Origin: an uncultured Eggerthella sp.
GTDB taxonomy: Bacteria > Actinomycetota > Coriobacteriia > Coriobacteriales > Eggerthellaceae
Length of the DNA stretch: 43,817 nucleotides
Assembly (NCBI GenBank): GCA_900542265.1
Contig: UQML01000014.1
Coordinates: 1-43,817 of the forward strand
Direction of reading: 5' to 3'
A program made the position numbers and the translations under genes. Positions 8,557-18,100 of the stretch are shown here, in pieces; the stretch's first letter is position 1, and each line of letters opens with the position of its first letter. The notes beneath the pieces were generated by a model, which was given only the letters and a program-made list of their open reading frames with translations, was not told the origin of the DNA and did no database searches.

Positions 8557-10800
8557 CTATCGTTTGTTGAATACGAATTTCTGTGCGTTTGTATTATTGG
8601 CTGTATACAACTGGATGTTTGTACCGTTCTTTGTTTTTGCACCAGCAACATCAATCACCATAGATGGATTAAGAGCGGATGCGATTCGATAGGTTCCATT
8701 TCCAGCGGAAGTGATAATCCAGCGCTGAGCCAGGGTGTTGTTAGACGCGTATTGTTGGATATTGGTGCCATTGTCTGTTTTAGCAGCATTCACATCAAGA
8801 ACTTTTTTTGAGTTCTCATTAGTAATGGTGTAATAACCCGTTGATTTGTCGTACGAAAGCGTAAATCTCTGAGCACCTGTGTTGTTGTTATCATAAAGCT
8901 GAATATTGCCCTTATCTTTCTTCGATGCTCCACTCACATCAAGCATCTTGTTCTGTGAAAGTACAGACGAGATTGTATAAGTGCCTGGCGCAATAGTCTG
9001 TGCATATACCGCACATTTAGTGATTGCAAATTTTTGCGCTGCCGTTCCATTGGTCTGATATAGCTGCACATTGGTACCATTTGCAGTCTTTCCGCCAGCA
9101 AGATCAAGCACATAAGAGGTATTTAGCGCAGATGCAATTCGATAGGTTCCATTAGACTCTTTTGAAACAACCCATCGCTGAGCAAGAGTATTGTTGGAAG
9201 AATACTGTTGTATGTTACTACTGTTAGCAACCTTGGCTGATTTAAGATCAATGGCTTTACCTGATCGCTCATTAACAATTAGGTAATACCCCGTTCTTGT
9301 GTCATAGGTAAAACGAAAATGTTGCGCGGCGGAATTATTGAATTTGTAAAGCTGAATATTAGCACCATCATTGCCTGATCCACCAGAAACATCTAGTGCA
9401 GTGTTATTGGATAGAGATGATTTTATGGAATAAAGTCCATTACCAATTGTGTTAGCGCACACTGCTCCTGCAGGCATACTTTGCATAAAGAAAAATTGCT
9501 GCGCAGCGGTTCCATTAGCCTCATATACCTGCACATTAGTTCCGTCAGCTGTTTTAGCACTGTCGACATCCAGAACAAAATCTGGATCTACGGCCGAGCA
9601 AATCTTATATGTCCCATTGGGCTCTTTCTTAATAATCCATTTTTGAGCTAATGTTCCATTTGATTGGTATTGTTGAACATTGGTTTTGTTGGCAGCAACC
9701 GCTGACTTTACATCCAAAACCTTCCCCGTATACGAATTAGTAATTGTGTAGTATCCAGAAGTCGTATCATACGAAAGTTTAAATCTCTGATTTAATTGGC
9801 CATTTGCCTTGTGAAGCTGAATATTTGTCTCATTGTTCATGCTACTGCCATATACATCTAAAACAGCTTTACGATCAATTGATGAGGCAATCATATATTC
9901 GCCTGGCTCGACACTCTTTCTTCTAAAAGCACCCGAATCGATATATGCAACGTTCATATCAACATAGCCACCAATGCCGTTAACGTTGCCACAATCCGAA
10001 AACTGCCAAATATTAGTATTAGCTACACCGCTGTCGCTTGCTTTATTTCCGCCAGGATAACGTGCTGCCCATTTGCTCCAATTTGAATTTTTAAATACGG
10101 GATCTGTAAGATAATTACGCCACCAATTCTGATTGGCATAAATCCCTACGTTGTAACCTTGAGCACCAATCGTGTCACAGAATTTCTTTGCCATCTGGCC
10201 AAGCTTAGCTGAACCAAAATTTACCTGAGAGTTATCTTCAAGATCGTAATAAACTGGAAGCGACATATTGGTTGAATTAAGACCCGCTTTCTGTAAAAAC
10301 TTTAGTACATTTTTTGCTTCGCTCTCAGCGCTGTTTGATCCGGTAACGTTTTGAGCATAAGAATACAAATAAACGCCTACATCGATTCCTTGCGCACGTG
10401 CGCCCTTGACATTGTTGACGAATTGAGAATCTATAACATGGGTACGGTTGCTTCTGCTATAAGAGCCACAACGAATAATAGCAAACGTAATACCTTCTGC
10501 TTTAACTTTAGCCCAGTTAATATTGCCTTGATAAGAAGACACATCAATGCCAACCCGCTTGGCACCTGGGATAGCAATCCTCGTTCCTTGATCAGTTGGT
10601 TGCGCTTTCCATGTGTAGCTCGTCGCTCCATTAGACTTGTACCAGGTCGCATATGAAGCAACTCCATTGGCAGCTGCAAGTGGAGAAATAGACTGATCGA
10701 GACCCTCTCCTGTTGTTGCCTCAGGGGCTACTAATATTTTTTGCCCATTACTGTATCGCCAACTATTTGCTGGGTCATCAGAATCATTTGCTATGCTCTC
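8557..10800 (-). CDS. GH25 lysozyme with three RICIN trefoils, cut off from its start by an in-frame TAA
   Basis: The open frame encodes about 747 residues. A linker contains NSWRYSNGQKI, followed by the GH25 catalytic domain beginning GIDVSSYQGNINW and containing the D-x-E pair in YYDLEDN. Nine RICIN subdomains (three trefoils) end at the C-terminus. GH25 enzymes are muramidases. There is no ATG, GTG or TTG in frame between the TAA at 10801-10803 and GTG 10542. That GTG is the valine codon of GIDVS, so starting there would remove the family's first catalytic aspartate. The frame is the same as that of the upstream S8 protease, so the most economical reading is one ancestral S8-GH25-RICIN protein of about 1275 residues split by a nonsense change. 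A gene caller would probably report 8557-10542. The RICIN array itself looks intact. Confidence 0.75.
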   Translation of the reverse strand, partial: ESIANDSDDPANSWRYSNGQKILVAPEATTGEGLDQSISPLAAANGVASYATWYKSNGATSYTWKAQPTDQGTRIAIPGAKRVGIDVSSYQGNINWAKVKAEGITFAIIRCGSYSRSNRTHVIDSQFVNNVKGARAQGIDVGVYLYSYAQNVTGSNSAESEAKNVLKFLQKAGLNSTNMSLPVYYDLEDNSQVNFGSAKLGQMAKKFCDTIGAQGYNVGIYANQNWWRNYLTDPVFKNSNWSKWAARYPGGNKASDSGVANTNIWQFSDCGNVNGIGGYVDMNVAYIDSGAFRRKSVEPGEYMIASSIDRKAVLDVYGSSMNNETNIQLHKANGQLNQRFKLSYDTTSGYYTITNSYTGKVLDVKSAVAANKTNVQQYQSNGTLAQKWIIKKEPNGTYKICSAVDPDFVLDVDSAKTADGTNVQVYEANGTAAQQFFFMQSMPAGAVCANTIGNGLYSIKSSLSNNTALDVSGGSGNDGANIQLYKFNNSAAQHFRFTYDTRTGYYLIVNERSGKAIDLKSAKVANSSNIQQYSSNNTLAQRWVVSKESNGTYRIASALNTSYVLDLAGGKTANGTNVQLYQTNGTAAQKFAITKCAVYAQTIAPGTYTISSVLSQNKMLDVSGASKKDKGNIQLYDNNNTGAQRFTLSYDKSTGYYTITNENSKKVLDVNAAKTDNGTNIQQYASNNTLAQRWIITSAGNGTYRIASALNPSMVIDVAGAKTKNGTNIQLYTANNTNAQKFVFNKR

Positions 10801-12384
10801 TTAAGAATCACCCTGATCGTCTTGATTACTCGCTGCTTCAGTATCGTTACTTACCGAAGGATCATCTGCAACATCTGACTCGTTACCTAAATCTATTGCG
10901 TCTTTCTCAATGGGATTTGATTGATCTGTTGCATCAACCTCAATACTTTTCAGTTGAGCAAGCGCTCCTTCGGTGTTCAGTTTTCCCGCAGAACCATTAT
11001 TGCTGGCCATTGCCTGAATTGGCTCAGCAGACTCTCTTAGAGCCGTCACGAGTTCATCAGCAGTTGCATTTTGAACTTGTGCGCGCAAATAAGCTAGAGC
11101 ACCCGCGACCTGTGGTGCAGCCATTGAAGTGCCTGATGACGAGCTATACCCACCCTCATTATCCGTTGATAGGATATCCTCACCAGGAGCACTGATATCT
11201 TTCGCAGCATTACGATCTGACCAAGCAGATTCTATTCCCTCTCGAGACAAAGATGTGACCGCAATTGCTGAATCAAAATCAGCCGGATAGCATGTTTGGG
11301 ATTTAGCGTTTCCCGCCGCATCTCCATTTCCGCCCGCGCAGACAGTAAGCACCTGATGCTTATCCCTCATTGAAGATATAGCATCTTCAAGCGCTTTATC
11401 CGCATCACTCTCTTCGGTACTGTAATACCCCAAACTTAGATTAATAGCAGCAAGATTAGTAAGTTCTCCCTTGCCAATCAACTCATCAAGATATGAATAT
11501 GCTGCAAGCAGATCCGCTGTTGTGCAGATACCTTCATCATTAAACACTTTGATAGGAAGCAGTTTCGCATTGTGCGAGGCTCCCGCAATGCCAATTCCGT
11601 TATTAACCTCAGCCGCTAAAACGCCAGAAACGAGCGTACCATGCCCATTTTGATCACTATTTCCTGTGAGCGGCTCAGACGTTACTGCGTCGTAGGCATG
11701 CTTATTATCAATCTGATTCACTAAATCTGGATGATCCATTGCTATACCAGTATCTAAAACCGCCACCGAAACTACATCATTAGACTCTGCAAGATCCCAT
11801 GCCTTATCAGTTTTGGTTGCTTCTAAATAGTATTGATATGCATCAGATTCCGATCTTTCAGCAAGAGGATCATTTACCGACATCACACTATAAGAGTAGT
11901 TTGGTTGAGCAAAAGCAACTTCTTCAGCAGATTGAATTTGGATAGCTGCTTCTCTTGGGTCAATTCCCTCTTCAAGAGTAACAACCGTCGTATCTAATTC
12001 GCTTTTAGAATTTGCAATCTTTTCTTGTTCTGTTGCCCCCAAAGCCTCCAAGGAAGCGTCCTCGGGATTCGGAAGCTTTCTCTGCATGTGAACATCAAGA
12101 CTATCGGTGTCTAAAGAAAGCTTCTCGTCCAATTCAGGAACATCGTCTTTATACACAACTACAACTTCATTTGGAACAATGGCCGCATTGCCTCCTTCGG
12201 CATTTATGCCTGCCTCAATAAGTTGAGCCTCAGGATCTGCTGCATACGCCTTACCTGTATCCGGAAGAATGGGTACCAGACCCATAATAAGTACGACCGC
12301 CAGAAAGCAAGCAACTGCTCGCTTTTTCAACGGAAGGCACGAATCCGTCATATTTGCTTTTGGGTTTACAACAAACTGCTTCAT
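10801..12384 (-). CDS. Secreted S8 (subtilisin-like) serine peptidase, probably truncated
   Basis: The protein has 527 residues. The signal peptide ends near AYA at residue 48. A propeptide-like region follows (PNEVVVVYKDD to EVAFAQPNYSYSV, residues 71-165). The S8 catalytic domain has Asp211 (VAVLDTG), His248 (NGHGTLVSG), the oxyanion Asn353 (GGNG) and Ser420 (GTSMAAP). The C-terminal 50 residues are an acidic Asp/Ser/Asn linker ending at TAA 10801, and the same linker composition continues in frame past the stop into the GH25 part. The start is ATG with CGGAG upstream. As it stands the protease lacks a RICIN anchor, unlike every other secreted protein in the run. It lies 85 bp after the transglutaminase gene. 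Confidence 0.88.
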   Translation of the reverse strand: MKQFVVNPKANMTDSCLPLKKRAVACFLAVVLIMGLVPILPDTGKAYAADPEAQLIEAGINAEGGNAAIVPNEVVVVYKDDVPELDEKLSLDTDSLDVHMQRKLPNPEDASLEALGATEQEKIANSKSELDTTVVTLEEGIDPREAAIQIQSAEEVAFAQPNYSYSVMSVNDPLAERSESDAYQYYLEATKTDKAWDLAESNDVVSVAVLDTGIAMDHPDLVNQIDNKHAYDAVTSEPLTGNSDQNGHGTLVSGVLAAEVNNGIGIAGASHNAKLLPIKVFNDEGICTTADLLAAYSYLDELIGKGELTNLAAINLSLGYYSTEESDADKALEDAISSMRDKHQVLTVCAGGNGDAAGNAKSQTCYPADFDSAIAVTSLSREGIESAWSDRNAAKDISAPGEDILSTDNEGGYSSSSGTSMAAPQVAGALAYLRAQVQNATADELVTALRESAEPIQAMASNNGSAGKLNTEGALAQLKSIEVDATDQSNPIEKDAIDLGNESDVADDPSVSNDTEAASNQDDQGDS

Positions 12385-12469
12385 ATGATTCTCCGTAGAG
12401 TTTCTTAGTGCGTTTTTTGGTGAACTTAAAATATAGCAAATTTTCCTGGCATTACCACCAATATGCTAA

Positions 12470-15097
12470 TTACAGCTTTCTTAAATAGTACTTTTGCGCT
12501 TTAGTGTTGTTGGAACGATAAATTTGTACATTTGCACCATTCTTTTGTGATGCTCCGGCAATATCCAATACGTAGCTCCGATCAATAGCTGAAGCGATTG
12601 TGTATCCGCTGCTATTACTACCTGTTATTGCCCATCTTTGAGCAAGCGTTCCGTTGGATTGATACTGTTGGACATTAGTTCCGTTTGCCGCTTTTGCTCC
12701 AGAAACATCAAGAACCTTTCCAGAATTAACATTGGTAATCACATAGTAGTTTGTCGATGGGTCAAAGTTAATACGAAACTTTTGAGCAACTGTTCCGTTC
12801 TTGCTGTAAAGTTGAGCATTCGCTCCATTCTTGAAAGAGGCACCTGCAATGTCAAGTGCCTTCGATGACAGCACACCAGATTCAATCACAAACGTGCCAT
12901 TATCTATTGTTTTACCAGCGTCAGTTCTGGTGAAGAAAAACTTTTGTGCTTTAGTGTTGTTGGAGCGATAAATTTGCACATTGGCACCATTGCGATTTGC
13001 GGCACCTGCAACATCCAGTACAAAACTGCGATTAAGCGCCGATGTTATTGTGTACCCTATTTTAGAATCACCCGTTACAATCCACCTTTGAGCAAGCGTT
13101 CCATTGGATTGATACTGCTGAACATTAGTTCCGTTTGCCGCTTTTGCTCCAGAAACATCAAGAACCTTACCTGAATTTATGTTAGTAAATGTGTAATAGC
13201 CTGTTAGTGAATCATAGGAAACTCGAAATCTCTGTGCCGCCGTATTGTTATTTTGATAAATTTGTGTATTACCACCATTTGATTTTGAAGCCGCAGAAAT
13301 ATCGAGGGCACGTCCCGTATTTAAAGCAGTCTTTATAATGTAGGTACCAGGAATAATAGTTTGAGCTGGTACATTAGGATTAGGCTTTACCGTAGTTCCT
13401 GTTGCCGGAATAGATTGCGTTTCTTTGTACCCGCAGGCCGTGCAATTACGTTCTTTTATGCCTGCCACTGTTGCAGTTGGGTTTTTGGTCGTTTTCCAAG
13501 ATCCAAAGCTATGATTGCTTGCATTCTCTTTTGTATTACACGTCGTACAGTATCTCCAATGCTGTTTTGAATCATGCTGCCATGTACCAAAGTTGTGGTT
13601 ACTTACGCTGCTTTTCGCGCCACAAACCGTACAAACTTTCCAATGCTGTGAAACACTAGACTGCCAAGACCCAAAAGAGTGATCAGCTGAACTCTCCCTA
13701 AAGCCACAAACCGAGCAGCACCTCCAATGTTGGTTGGAATCTTGCTGCCAAGACCCAAAACTATGCTTGCCCACATTCCCTTTCAGACTGCAGGTTGAGC
13801 ATAGCTTCCAATGTTGACTAGAATCATATTGCCAAGCTGCAGGGTAATTAGTATGGTTACATGTTACGAGCACAGAATAATAGCCGTTTGTAGAGCCGGT
13901 TTTTACAAATGTAACATCAACATTCTTATCGCTTAAATTCCAGTCCTCTTGGAGAAGTTGGTACGCCACTAAGGGGTATAAAATATCGTATACACTCGGA
14001 TACATATTGTATTCAGCCGAAACAGTAAATTCTGTTTTACCAGCCGCAAGTTGATTCGCAATTTGTTCTTTTACAGGATCAGACCAACGCTTTATTTCAC
14101 CTGATCGCAAAAAATAATTATTTTGATATGAAGAACAAAGGCGGTTACTTGCCGCCACATGATCACTATGGGCTGTCTTCATCAAATCATCCGTAAGCCC
14201 AAAATACAAATGGCGTAAATACAGATATTCGTCCTTTTGTTCCTCTCCATCCCACGTTAAATCAATCTGAGTCCACTGCCCATCAAGTTTTACACAACTC
14301 CAAACATGCCCATTACCTGTTGCCCTCTCACAAGGGATACCAAGCTTACTCATGATGAGGCTAAACGCTCGATGATAACTTTCGCATGTTCCTGTTCCGC
14401 GAGCAAGAACTCCCGACTCTCCATCATAAAGCAATGAATGATCATACGTAGCGTTATTAATTATTCGATCATGAACGTAAAGAGCTTTTTCATAGTCAGT
14501 TGCATAACCCTGCGCAAGACAATCCTGTGCAAAGGATGTCGCGATTTGGTCTACTGAGGGATAATTGCTATCAGCTATGGTAAGAGTCTTAACAATGCGC
14601 GCCGTCTCCCTTGTCATAGTATCCATAACATAAAGGCGCATTTGATAGGTTCCCGAAGCTACAAACGTATATTCAAATGTATTGCGCTCCGTATAGCTCA
14701 TTCTGGTCCAGTCTGCATCATCGGTATAGCTACCATTTAGATTAACTAACATGTAATTCTGCAGATACTTATAACTTCCTGATCCGCCCGAAGCATGCAT
14801 GGTGAAAGTTACAGGAACGCCACATTTTAAACTCGCTGCGTCATATTCCACACTAAGAGAAAGCGAACCTGCCGCCTGTGCCTCTATGTCGGCTTCATCA
14901 CCACTGGTCTCGCCAACCTCACTAACTGGCTCTACAGATTCTTCTTGACTATAAACACTTTCCTCACCCTTTTGATTTGGCTCAAGTGCAAAAGATGCAG
15001 TAGGCATACATAATAATAGCGCCAAGATAATAGCCACAATCTTAGTAAATCTTTTATGCGTGATTGGTGATAGCTCTATGTTTCCTGATTGCATCAT
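12470..15097 (-). CDS. Secreted transglutaminase-like protein with CxxC repeats and two RICIN trefoils
   Basis: The protein has about 875 residues. The signal peptide ends near ASFA (residue 37), followed by an Ig-like domain. A transglutaminase-like papain-fold domain follows, with a likely triad of Cys238 (GTGTCESYH), His264 (GNGHVWS) and Asp279 (TQIDLTWD). Next are four HW-x2-C-x2-C modules about 28 residues long and a fifth degenerate one (NCTACGYKE). Six RICIN subdomains (two trefoils) close the protein. Extracellular proteins of this fold can crosslink proteins or act as peptidases. The start is ATG 15097, with AAAGGA six bases upstream, rather than TTG 15100. It lies 21 bp after the S8-RICIN gene, so the two are probably co-transcribed. 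The CxxC modules might bind zinc or form disulfides; this is inference. Confidence 0.88.
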   Translation of the reverse strand: MMQSGNIELSPITHKRFTKIVAIILALLLCMPTASFALEPNQKGEESVYSQEESVEPVSEVGETSGDEADIEAQAAGSLSLSVEYDAASLKCGVPVTFTMHASGGSGSYKYLQNYMLVNLNGSYTDDADWTRMSYTERNTFEYTFVASGTYQMRLYVMDTMTRETARIVKTLTIADSNYPSVDQIATSFAQDCLAQGYATDYEKALYVHDRIINNATYDHSLLYDGESGVLARGTGTCESYHRAFSLIMSKLGIPCERATGNGHVWSCVKLDGQWTQIDLTWDGEEQKDEYLYLRHLYFGLTDDLMKTAHSDHVAASNRLCSSYQNNYFLRSGEIKRWSDPVKEQIANQLAAGKTEFTVSAEYNMYPSVYDILYPLVAYQLLQEDWNLSDKNVDVTFVKTGSTNGYYSVLVTCNHTNYPAAWQYDSSQHWKLCSTCSLKGNVGKHSFGSWQQDSNQHWRCCSVCGFRESSADHSFGSWQSSVSQHWKVCTVCGAKSSVSNHNFGTWQHDSKQHWRYCTTCNTKENASNHSFGSWKTTKNPTATVAGIKERNCTACGYKETQSIPATGTTVKPNPNVPAQTIIPGTYIIKTALNTGRALDISAASKSNGGNTQIYQNNNTAAQRFRVSYDSLTGYYTFTNINSGKVLDVSGAKAANGTNVQQYQSNGTLAQRWIVTGDSKIGYTITSALNRSFVLDVAGAANRNGANVQIYRSNNTKAQKFFFTRTDAGKTIDNGTFVIESGVLSSKALDIAGASFKNGANAQLYSKNGTVAQKFRINFDPSTNYYVITNVNSGKVLDVSGAKAANGTNVQQYQSNGTLAQRWAITGSNSSGYTIASAIDRSYVLDIAGASQKNGANVQIYRSNNTKAQKYYLRKL
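12479..13340 (-). repeat. Two near-identical RICIN trefoil-coding copies, 450-bp period
   Basis: The two trefoils at the 3' end of the transglutaminase gene align with an exact 450-base offset. For example, the blocks at 12491 and 12941, and at 12631 and 13081, match base for base over long stretches with scattered substitutions. The period is 150 codons, one full three-subdomain trefoil. This fits duplication of a whole trefoil, or recent gene conversion between copies. Confidence 0.85.
13405..13830 (-). repeat. Tandem HW-x2-C-x2-C module-coding repeat
   Basis: Four units of about 28 codons carry the pattern H-[SN]-F-G-[ST]-W, then Q-H-W-x2-C-x2-C. A fifth, degenerate unit follows before the linker to the RICIN domains. 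The units differ at the DNA level more than the 450-bp trefoil copies do, so they look older. Confidence 0.8.
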
Positions 15098-15103
15098 CAA
15101 CCG

Positions 15104-15109
15104 TCCTTT
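15104..15109 (-). promoter_or_regulatory. Ribosome binding site deciding the ATG start at 15097
   Basis: AAAGGA on the minus strand lies six bases before ATG 15097 and only three before TTG 15100, so the ATG is the better start. Confidence 0.65.
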
Positions 15110-15118
15110 ATTCCTAAA

Positions 15119-18100
15119 CTAGCTTTTTACTAATAACCAGCACTGAGCCAGGGTTCCATTGGGACTATACGTCTGCACTTTTGCCTTGTTGTAAGCTTTT
15201 GCGCCACTCACATCAAGCGTTTTCCCTAAGGGCGACGTCAGAACAAACCCACGAGACCCAATCGAAATCTTCCAATGCTGCGCAGCAGTCCCATTCGATG
15301 TATATTGCTGAATTGCTTTGCCGTTTACCTTTGAAGCTCCTGGAATATCAATTACCTTTCCCGAATTAATATTGATAAAGGTATACGTTCCATCTGAGTT
15401 TTTCGAGATCCTAAACTTCTGGGCAGCAGTACCGTTCCTTGAATATAACGTAATTGGCGCACCATTAGCTTTACTTGCTCCTGACACGTCAAGAGCATAG
15501 TTTGGATTCACTGCAGTTACCACCGTATAGACTCCTGGTGTAAATAAATCAGTCGCAGCAAAGGTCCATTGCTGGGCAGCCGATGAATTGGAAACATACA
15601 CCTGAACATTCGTTCCCGAGGATTTTTTAGCTCCTGAAACATCGAGCACTTTGCCCGTCGCAGCATTAGACAAAACATATTTTGCTCCCGATGCAATAAT
15701 CACCCATTTAGTAGCATCTCCCTGCAAAGGTTGCTGACATACATTAGATCCGTTAACACCTAAGTACATGCCCGAATTAACATTCTGTAAGGTGTAATAA
15801 CCGCTTCCTGCAGGGCGGACATACCATTTTTGAGCAGCGGTTCCATTTGAAGCGTAAATTTGTGCATTACCACCATTCGTTAAGCGAGCCCCAGAAATAT
15901 CAAGAACCTGATTGTTTCCAAGTGCACTAGAAATAATATAGGTTCCTTGTTTTATATCTGCCATTTGAGGAATAGAAGCAAATACGAACTTCTGCGCATT
16001 CGTATTGTTTGCTGTATAAATCTGAACGTTAGATTTATTTGCAAACTTTCCGCCTGAAATATCAAGAACCATATTGGTGTTCAAAGCGCTTCGTACGATA
16101 AAGCCACTTCCGCTCTTTACTGCAATCCATTTTTGCGCCTTAGAGCCATTAGATTGGTACTGCTGGACATTAGTCCCTCGCGTTGATTTACCGCCTGCAA
16201 CATCGAGTACTTTACCCGACTGAACGTTAGTGAGTGTTATATACCCCAGCGCATCATGAGTTACACGCCATTTTTGTGCCCCGGAATAGTTATTTGCGTA
16301 CAGCTGGACGTTTGCACCATTGGAAGTTGAGCCACCAGAAACATCTAACACATGGACCGAACTGCCAAGCGACTTAATACTGTATACGCCATCTGCAATC
16401 ACGCTTTTATTTTTTATTGCAAGCTCATCAACCGCATTAGCAGCCTTAATAGTAAATGAAACTGTTTTGACGCCACTATAGCTTCCCATTCCTTTAATAA
16501 TAACTTGCGCAGTGCCAAGCCTATTATTATTTGAATAGGTAAGTGTATAATCCTTATTTTTCACGAGTGTTTTAGTACCTATACGCACGGTCGGCACAGG
16601 AGAAACCGCCGAACCTGTATAAGTGTACGATGCGTTAACCCCCGTTATCGTAGCTTTTGAAACATCAGTTGAAGCGCCAATTTGAGACTGCCCCGTTCCA
16701 GTTTTAGTTGCAACAGCCTCCTTAACCGCTTTTTCAGCGTTAATCATGCCCCATGCTGTTTGTTCGTTCTTTTGAGTATTACGTGCAGTTTCCGTGAGAA
16801 TCGTTTTCACCCCAGACGGAGTTAGCGAAGGGTTAACTGCGATCATCATGGCCGCTGCGCTCGATACGACTGGTGCCGCCATGGATGTACCTGTTAAGTA
16901 ACCATATGCTGATGTAGACGAGCTTGTTGTGCTATAAATCTGGTATCCCGGTGCAGCAACATCACACCACGTACCGTACGTAGATCCACCTGCACCGCTA
17001 TCATATGTCGCTCGACTTCCATCATTCTTGCAATTAATAACAGCAATAGTGGTGTCGTATGCTGCCGGATAGACTTTTTGAGTTGAATTGTAATTTCCTG
17101 CTGCGCAGACCATTACTACATTATTTGTATACAAGTCTTTACAAGCCGTTTGAAGCGTTGAAGAATCCTCGAATAGCCCTAAACTCAAGTTTACTACTCG
17201 TGCCTTATTGTTTTTTGCATATTGCATCGCTGAAACAACGTCATAAATATTGGCAGTTTCTTTATTGTCAGAACTAACGCCATTAAATGCGTCAATTGCA
17301 AATAGATCAACAATCTTATTGCTATATTTTGTTGAGCCTCCACTCGCCACTCCAGCTGACCCAACGCCATTGTTTGACTGCGCAGCCATAATCCCTGCAA
17401 CATGTGTTCCATGGGTAGATGACGAAGTAATAGTTGAGTGGATTTTTCCATTTACCAATCCGTCACCTTGGAGCTTTTCAAAAGTAGTTTTTCTATTCGC
17501 TCCTTCTCCAGTAGCGACTATCTCTTTAGACAACGTAAGATTAAGAACGTTTTTTAAATCTTCGTGATCAACTTTAGCGCCCGTATCAATGGAAGCAATC
17601 CGTGTAGTACTTATGGATTGAGTTGCAAGATAATTCCAGGCCTGTTCCGCAGAAATTGCATTTAAATAATCGCGCGCCTTACTATATCCTGCATCATTAG
17701 ATTGAGTAAAGGCAACTGGATCATCATCGAACAAAGAAACCGTGTAATTGGGTTCTGCATATACAACTGCATTATCTTTTTCTATTGCCTCTATTGCAGT
17801 AGCTACTGTCATATCTTCAGAAATGGTAACAAGCGACACCGTTCCAGCGCTAATATCACCAGCAGCGCTATCCAGTTCAGCATCAATAGCACTAGCAGCT
17901 TTTGCCATCTCATGTTCTGTTGCGGTTTCGTCATACACTACAATCATTTCACCAGGAACATAGCCCAACTCTTCTTCTGGGGTACTCAACTCTTGTAGCG
18001 CTGCAGCCTTTTCTGCTTCAGAAATCAAGACTGCCTGATTATCTTCTAACGAATCATTATCCGCAACAACGGTATTATCTGAGGTTGTGCCATCTGAAAC

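Noticed and set aside
8557..10542. GTG 10542 as the natural start of the GH25 protein
   Set aside because: It is inside the conserved GIDVS motif, removes the first catalytic Asp and leaves no signal peptide on an enzyme expected to be secreted.
5987..10542. Regular DNA repetition resembling a CRISPR or satellite array
   Set aside because: The periodicity is about 135-150 bp, degenerate and in frame, and is fully explained by RICIN subdomain coding.
10713..11195. 160-codon open frame on the plus strand
   Set aside because: It lies opposite the S8 protease and linker, has no family features or ribosome site, and reflects codon bias of the real gene.
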